Of a DNA stretch of 9,366 nt, positions 5,538 to 9,366 are shown piece by piece. This DNA is from AA29 sp041481445. Lineage in GTDB: Bacteria > Acidobacteriota > Vicinamibacteria > Fen-336. The DNA lies in assembly GCA_041481445.1 (NCBI GenBank), contig JBGPBV010000215.1, forward strand, positions 1 through 9,366, in the 5' to 3' direction. Numbering within the stretch: position 1 is the first letter of the stretch; each line of letters starts with the position of its first letter. The translations under genes and the position numbers were made by a program. The notes beneath the pieces were generated by a model, which had not been told where the DNA came from, made no database searches, and was given only the letters and a program-made list of their open reading frames with translations.

Positions 5538-8315
5538 ATGAAGAACCTGATGAAGGCATTCACCCTCCTTCTCCTCGTCGCGATCGCGGTCCCGGTGGCG
5601 GCGCAGAGCCTCACGGGCGTGATCACGGGCACGGTGAAGGACGAGCAGGGCGGCGCGCTCCCCGGGGTCACGGTGACCCTGGAGGGCAAGATGGGGACCA
5701 AGACCACGGTCACGGGAGCCAGCGGCACCTACCGGTTCGTGGCCCTGGACCCCGGCACCTACTCGGTGCAGACGCAGATGACGGGCTTCGCGCCCCGGCG
5801 CCAGGACAACGTGGTGGTGAGCGTCAGCCGGGACTCCATCGTCGACCTGACCCTCAAGATCGGCGGCATGTCCGAGTCGCTGTCGGTGGTGGGCGAGGCG
5901 CCGGTGGTCGACACCACCAGCAGCTCCACCAACAACCAGCTCTCGCAGGACCTGCTCTTCAACATGCCCATCCGGCAGGGCAACACCGCGACCAACCTGC
6001 TCAACTTCGCCCCCGGCATCAACAACAGCTCGGCCTACGGCGGTGACGCCAGCTCCGGCAACGGCCTGCTGATCGACGGCGTGGACACCCGGGATCCCTC
6101 GGGCGGCACGGCCTGGACCTTCTACAACTACAACATCGTGGAGGAGGTCCAGTTCACCGGCATCGGCGCTCCCGCCGAGTACGGCGCGTTCACGGGCGCG
6201 GTGGTGAACACGATCACGAAGTCGGGCGGCAACCGCTTCGCGGGCCTCTTCGACGTCATCTACACGAAGAGCAGCTTCGCGAGCGAGAACGCTCCCGCCG
6301 ACGCCATCGCACAGAATCCGAACCTGAGCCAGCTGAACAAGATCAACAAGCTCGTCGACTTCACCACCCAGGTCAGCGGCCCGATCATCAAGGACAAGCT
6401 GTTCTTCTTCGCGAGCGCCCAGCGCTACCAGAACGACCAGGATCCGATCGGTCCCCGCACCATCAACAACGAGGCCTCCGACCGGTTCAACGGCAAGATC
6501 ACCTGGCAGCCCACCGCGAACGACAACATCGCCGCCCACCTCCAGTTCGACAACTACAACATCACCGGGCGGGCCGGGTTCGATTCCCTGACCGACACCG
6601 ACGCCATCACCAACCGCGAGGACGCCCCGGAGTTCGTGTGGCTGGCCCAGTGGCGGCACCTGTTCGGCTCGAAGACCTTCACCGAGGTCAAGTACAACGG
6701 CTGGTGGGGGTTCTACGACCTCAACCCCGAGCACCCGGACGTGCCGTACCACATCGACGAGAACGCGCTGAGGACGCAATCGCAGGGCTACTACTACTAC
6801 GCCGACCGCGGCCGTAACCAGGTGAACGCGTCCGTCTCGCACTACGCGGAGGGCTTCGGACACCACGACCTGAAGTTCGGCGTTGAGATCGAGCGCAGCA
6901 AGACGCGCGACCGTGACGGCTACCTCCCCAACGGCGTGTACTACTACGACTACGGCGGCGCCCCCTATCTGGCCTACGCCTACGGCTACGACTTCCAGGG
7001 CCGCAACCATCGGGAGTCGGCCTACGTCCAGGACTCCTGGAAGGTGAGCGACCGGCTCACGATCAACCCGGGCCTGCGCTTCGACCACGTCGGCGGCAAG
7101 CACCCCGACGGCGAGGAGGTCTACACCGCCAACAGCCTGGCCCCGCGGCTCGGCTTCGCCTTCGACGTGACCGGCGACCACAAGACGGTCATCAAGGGCA
7201 GCTACAGCCAGTACTACGAGGGGATCTTCAACGACATCTACAAGCGGGCCACGCCGGGCCAATTCGACACCGTGACCTACGACGCCAGCGGCTGCGCGTC
7301 GACCACGACCATCTGCGGCCTCAATCACCTCGTGGAGACGGACCGCACTTCGTCCACCCTCTACAAGATGGACCCCAACATCAAGCACCCGCGGGTGGAC
7401 GAGAGCAGCCTCGGCTTCGAGCGCGCGCTGAGAAACGACGTGCGCCTCTCCGTGACCGGCATCTACCGCGACAACAAGAACGTCATCGGCTCCATCATGC
7501 CGGACGCGCGCTGGACGCCCTTCACCCAGACCAACGGCCTCGGCCAGCCCATGACCCTCTACCGCTGGGACAACCGGACGGCGTCCCAGGACAACCTGGT
7601 CATCACGAACCCGGACGGGTTCCAGTTCAAGGATCCGGCCGGCAACGTGATCGGCACCATCGATGCCGTCAAGCGCTACAAGGCCCTGATGTTCGTGCTG
7701 AGCAAGCGCTTCAGCCATCGCTGGCAGGGGCAGGCCTCCTACGTCCTGTCCAAGGCCTACGGCACGATGGACAACAACAGCGAGTCCTCGTTCGGCAACA
7801 ACAGCTCCACCAACGGCGGGGGCGGGCCTCACCAGTTCGAGACGCCCAACGTCTCTCTCGTGAACGCGAACGGCGAGCAGACCAACAGCCGCCGCCACGA
7901 GGTGAAGCTCATGATGGGCGTGCAGGTCCCCAAGATCGAGCTCGGGGTCAACGCCTACTTCCGGTCGCTGTCCGGACGCCCGTTCACGCTCTACCAGCAG
8001 TTCGCCTCGAGCGTGATCAGCTTCCCGCCCTCGTCCGGCGGGCGCCGCGTCCTCGTCGAGCCTCGCGGCAGCGAGCGCCGGCCCTCGGAGAACGTGCTCG
8101 ACCTGCGCCTGGAGAAGATCTTCAAGCTGGGCGTGGGCAAGAACCGCATCTCCGTGTACGCCGACATCACGAACGTGTTCAACGCGAGCGCGGCGACCGA
8201 CCTGCAGTACCGGGTCCCCGACCGCGTGATCGGCACGGAGACCGTCAAGGCCAAGGCTCCGACCGCCCTTCTCAGCCCGCGTCAGACGACGCTGGGCGCG
8301 CGCTGGGCGTTCTGA
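5538..8315 (+). CDS. Oar-type TonB-dependent outer-membrane receptor with carboxypeptidase-regulatory-like domain
   Basis: A 925-residue outer-membrane beta-barrel protein. Domains in order: signal peptide 1-23 (MKNLMKAF, hydrophobic run, AAQ-S cleavage); a carboxypeptidase-regulatory-like beta-sandwich at about 24-105 (GVITGTVKDEQGGALPGVTVTLEG, SGTYRF, DPGTYSV); the linker SLSVVGEAPVVDTTSS at about 115-130; a plug domain to about 235 with LLIDGVDTRDPSGG and GAVVNTITKSGGNRF; then the barrel, including YVQDSWKVSDRLTINPGLRF near residue 497 and a terminal LGARWAF ending in Phe. Loops are rich in Tyr, Asn and Asp. Only two cysteines are present (586 and 593), close enough for a disulfide in one loop. 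The ATG at 5538 is preferred over the in-frame ATG at 5526 because GAGG lies 4 bases before it and the signal peptide begins there; at 5526 AGGAG abuts the ATG. Family members import or bind large ligands using TonB energy; the ligand cannot be told. No TonB, ExbB or ExbD is in the window. Confidence 0.9.
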   Translation: MKNLMKAFTLLLLVAIAVPVAAQSLTGVITGTVKDEQGGALPGVTVTLEGKMGTKTTVTGASGTYRFVALDPGTYSVQTQMTGFAPRRQDNVVVSVSRDSIVDLTLKIGGMSESLSVVGEAPVVDTTSSSTNNQLSQDLLFNMPIRQGNTATNLLNFAPGINNSSAYGGDASSGNGLLIDGVDTRDPSGGTAWTFYNYNIVEEVQFTGIGAPAEYGAFTGAVVNTITKSGGNRFAGLFDVIYTKSSFASENAPADAIAQNPNLSQLNKINKLVDFTTQVSGPIIKDKLFFFASAQRYQNDQDPIGPRTINNEASDRFNGKITWQPTANDNIAAHLQFDNYNITGRAGFDSLTDTDAITNREDAPEFVWLAQWRHLFGSKTFTEVKYNGWWGFYDLNPEHPDVPYHIDENALRTQSQGYYYYADRGRNQVNASVSHYAEGFGHHDLKFGVEIERSKTRDRDGYLPNGVYYYDYGGAPYLAYAYGYDFQGRNHRESAYVQDSWKVSDRLTINPGLRFDHVGGKHPDGEEVYTANSLAPRLGFAFDVTGDHKTVIKGSYSQYYEGIFNDIYKRATPGQFDTVTYDASGCASTTTICGLNHLVETDRTSSTLYKMDPNIKHPRVDESSLGFERALRNDVRLSVTGIYRDNKNVIGSIMPDARWTPFTQTNGLGQPMTLYRWDNRTASQDNLVITNPDGFQFKDPAGNVIGTIDAVKRYKALMFVLSKRFSHRWQGQASYVLSKAYGTMDNNSESSFGNNSSTNGGGGPHQFETPNVSLVNANGEQTNSRRHEVKLMMGVQVPKIELGVNAYFRSLSGRPFTLYQQFASSVISFPPSSGGRRVLVEPRGSERRPSENVLDLRLEKIFKLGVGKNRISVYADITNVFNASAATDLQYRVPDRVIGTETVKAKAPTALLSPRQTTLGARWAF

Positions 8316-8320
8316 TCTGA

Positions 8321-8340
8321 CCGATCGTCCGTAGGATCGG
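8321..8340 (+). other. Small inverted repeat after the receptor gene
   Basis: CCGATC (8321-8326) and GATCGG (8335-8340) form a 6-base-pair stem with an 8-base loop, starting 5 bases after the receptor stop. It directly abuts the terminator and shares base 8340 with it. It could protect the 3' end or simply stack on the terminator; there is no T-run behind it. Confidence 0.4.
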
Positions 8341-8377
8341 CCCCGGGGGTCACGCGGCCCCCGGGGCTTCTTCCTTT
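8340..8377 (+). terminator. Strong intrinsic terminator after the TonB-dependent receptor
   Basis: GCCCCGGGGG (8340-8349) and CCCCCGGGGC (8358-8367) pair perfectly over 10 bases around an 8-base loop, followed by TTCTTCCTTT (8368-8377). The stem is all G and C and the tail is T-rich though interrupted by C. It ends 11 bases before the next start codon, so it should limit expression of the thioredoxin-fold gene. The minus-strand side has no T-run, so it is directional. Confidence 0.85.
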
Positions 8378-8388
8378 CCGGAGGACCG

Positions 8389-9252
8389 ATGCTGGCCAGC
8401 ATCATCGTCTCCGCCGCCTTCGCCGCCGGCCCCGCGGTGGCCTGGACACGCGACTACACGAAGGCCTTCGCCGACGCGGAGGAGCAGGGCCGGCCCATCC
8501 TCCTCTTCTTCCGCAACAACTGTGGAGGAGGCAACCTCCCGCAGAACCCCATCGACGTCGGCGGCCCCATCCAGCACCAGGAAGGGCTCTCCCCGTGCGA
8601 TCGCATGCAGGACGACGTCTGGGAGTACCCGGCCCTGGCCCGCCTGACCGAGCGCTACCTTCCCGTGGTCCTCGACGGAGGCGACGCCACCCTGGAGGTG
8701 CGCTACCAGGCGGTGCGGATGCCGACGACGCTCGTCACCGATCCCTGGGGCAACGAGATCTTCCGCGTCACCGGGTATCTCGAGCGCGACAAGATGGCGC
8801 GCCTCCTCCAGGCGACCCCCCGCGACTTCGCCGCCCTGAAGGCCGCCGGGCGCACCCTCAAGGCCAACCCGACCGACTTCGGGGCCCTGACCGCGGCCGC
8901 GCAGTTCTACGACGGGGCGGGACTGCCCCAGGTCACGGAGCGCCTCTACGCGCTCGCCCTCGCCTCCCCCGGCGCTTCCGATCCCGCCGCGCGGCGGCAG
9001 GCGGTGATCGGCCGCGGGCTGAACCTCATGGGAAGCCTGAACCGCGCGGAAGAGGCGGCGGCGCTCTTCGAGAAGGAGATCGCGGCCGCGCCCGACGGTC
9101 CGGGCACGGACGCCCTCCTGCTCGGGCTCGTGAACGCCCGGCTGGCCCAGGGCCGTCCGCGCGAGGCGGCTGCGGCGGCGCAGCAGATGGAGCAGAAGTA
9201 CGCCGGCTCGCCCTACACCGCGCGCGCGAAGCAGCTCCTCGTCAGGCCCTAG
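8389..9252 (+). CDS. Thioredoxin-fold protein with C-terminal TPR-like repeats and an interrupted CGPC motif
   Basis: A 287-residue protein. A short hydrophobic start (1-18) may be a signal peptide, though it has no positive charge. A thioredoxin-like domain spans about 19-142: WTRDYTKAFADAEEQGRPILLFF (beta strand leading into the active site), Cys45-Gly46, an extra 22 residues, Pro69-Cys70-DRM, then LTERYLPVVLDGG, the cis-Pro motif RMPTTLVTDPWGNEIFRVTGY (Pro112) and a closing helix. This is the layout of thioredoxin_7/DUF255-like proteins. Residues from about 145 to 285 are Ala-rich helices that look like TPR repeats, suggesting a binding role. The ATG is supported by GGAGG at 8380-8384, 4 bases upstream. 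The gene lies immediately behind the receptor's terminator and ends against moaC. Whether it is a reductase, an oxidase or a redox-inactive adaptor cannot be told; if exported, it could serve disulfide handling of envelope proteins. Confidence 0.75.
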   Translation: MLASIIVSAAFAAGPAVAWTRDYTKAFADAEEQGRPILLFFRNNCGGGNLPQNPIDVGGPIQHQEGLSPCDRMQDDVWEYPALARLTERYLPVVLDGGDATLEVRYQAVRMPTTLVTDPWGNEIFRVTGYLERDKMARLLQATPRDFAALKAAGRTLKANPTDFGALTAAAQFYDGAGLPQVTERLYALALASPGASDPAARRQAVIGRGLNLMGSLNRAEEAAALFEKEIAAAPDGPGTDALLLGLVNARLAQGRPREAAAAAQQMEQKYAGSPYTARAKQLLVRP

Positions 9253-9366
9253 CGACGCCGGGAGTACGTCCCGCTCCGGCCGCCCGTCTTGCGCACCAGG
9301 CGGATGTCCGTGATCGTCATCCCGCGGTCGGCCGCCTTGACCATGTCGTAGACGGTGAGCGCGGCC
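9249..9366 (-). CDS. moaC: Cyclic pyranopterin monophosphate synthase MoaC (C-terminal end; cut by window edge)
   Basis: MoaC makes cyclic pyranopterin monophosphate from the MoaA product in molybdenum cofactor synthesis, in the cytoplasm. The last 38 codons are visible on the minus strand. They read AALTVYDMVKAADRGM, then TDIRLVRKTGGRSGTYSRRR and a TAG stop, the well-known MoaC C-terminus. The Asp and Lys of YDMVK match the catalytic Asp128 and Lys131 of E. coli MoaC. The stop is at 9251-9249 and overlaps the stop of the convergent thioredoxin-fold gene by two bases. The rest of the gene and any moa neighbours lie beyond the window. Confidence 0.92.
   Translation of the reverse strand, partial: AALTVYDMVKAADRGMTITDIRLVRKTGGRSGTYSRRR

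Noticed and set aside
5106..8405. A 1099-codon open frame on the minus strand opposite the TonB-dependent receptor.
   Set aside because: It is antisense to a clear receptor gene, rich in Val, His, Leu and Arg as expected from GC-biased third positions, and has no recognisable domain or ribosome site.

Overview
The window is GC-rich bacterial DNA with tightly packed genes. The best lineage guess is Acidobacteriota. It rests on an Oar-type TonB-dependent receptor with an N-terminal carboxypeptidase-regulatory-like domain, a membrane-anchored sulfatase-fold protein fused to a long TPR tail, a secreted YtcJ-type amidohydrolase and a lone LysW. This is inferred from gene content, because there is no rRNA or other marker gene here.

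Layout. Positions 1-4897 hold four minus-strand genes, read from right to left: sulfatase-fold/TPR protein (2477-4897), amidohydrolase (660-2429), lysW (461-628) and the first part of larE (1-464, cut by the window edge). The gaps are 47 and 31 bases, then a 4-base ATGA overlap, with no terminator between them, so a single operon is likely. Its apparent promoter (4904-4932) sits so close to the first ATG that the mRNA may be leaderless. The 271-base divergent spacer 4898-5168 separates this array from the plus-strand genes.

The plus strand carries a 115-residue secreted or membrane protein of unknown function (5169-5516, GTG start with an exceptionally good ribosome binding site), the TonB-dependent receptor (5538-8315), a strong intrinsic terminator (8340-8377) and a thioredoxin-fold/TPR protein (8389-9252). 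The terminator ends only 11 bases before the last of these genes, so that gene probably depends on read-through or on a promoter inside the receptor gene. The last 118 bases are the 3' end of minus-strand moaC, whose stop codon overlaps the thioredoxin-fold gene's stop in a shared CTAG.

How the genes may work together. The receptor and the small protein in front of it look like one outer-membrane uptake or surface unit. The amidohydrolase and sulfatase-fold protein are predicted to act outside the cytoplasm. LysW (an amino-group carrier) and LarE (a sulfur transferase) are cytoplasmic, translationally coupled, and have no lysine-pathway or lar partners inside the window. The most unusual signals are the LysW-LarE pair, a thioredoxin fold whose CGPC motif appears split by a 22-residue insertion, a Thr at the sulfatase nucleophile position, and the terminator placed directly in front of a start codon. 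No tRNA, rRNA, CRISPR array or insertion sequence was seen.
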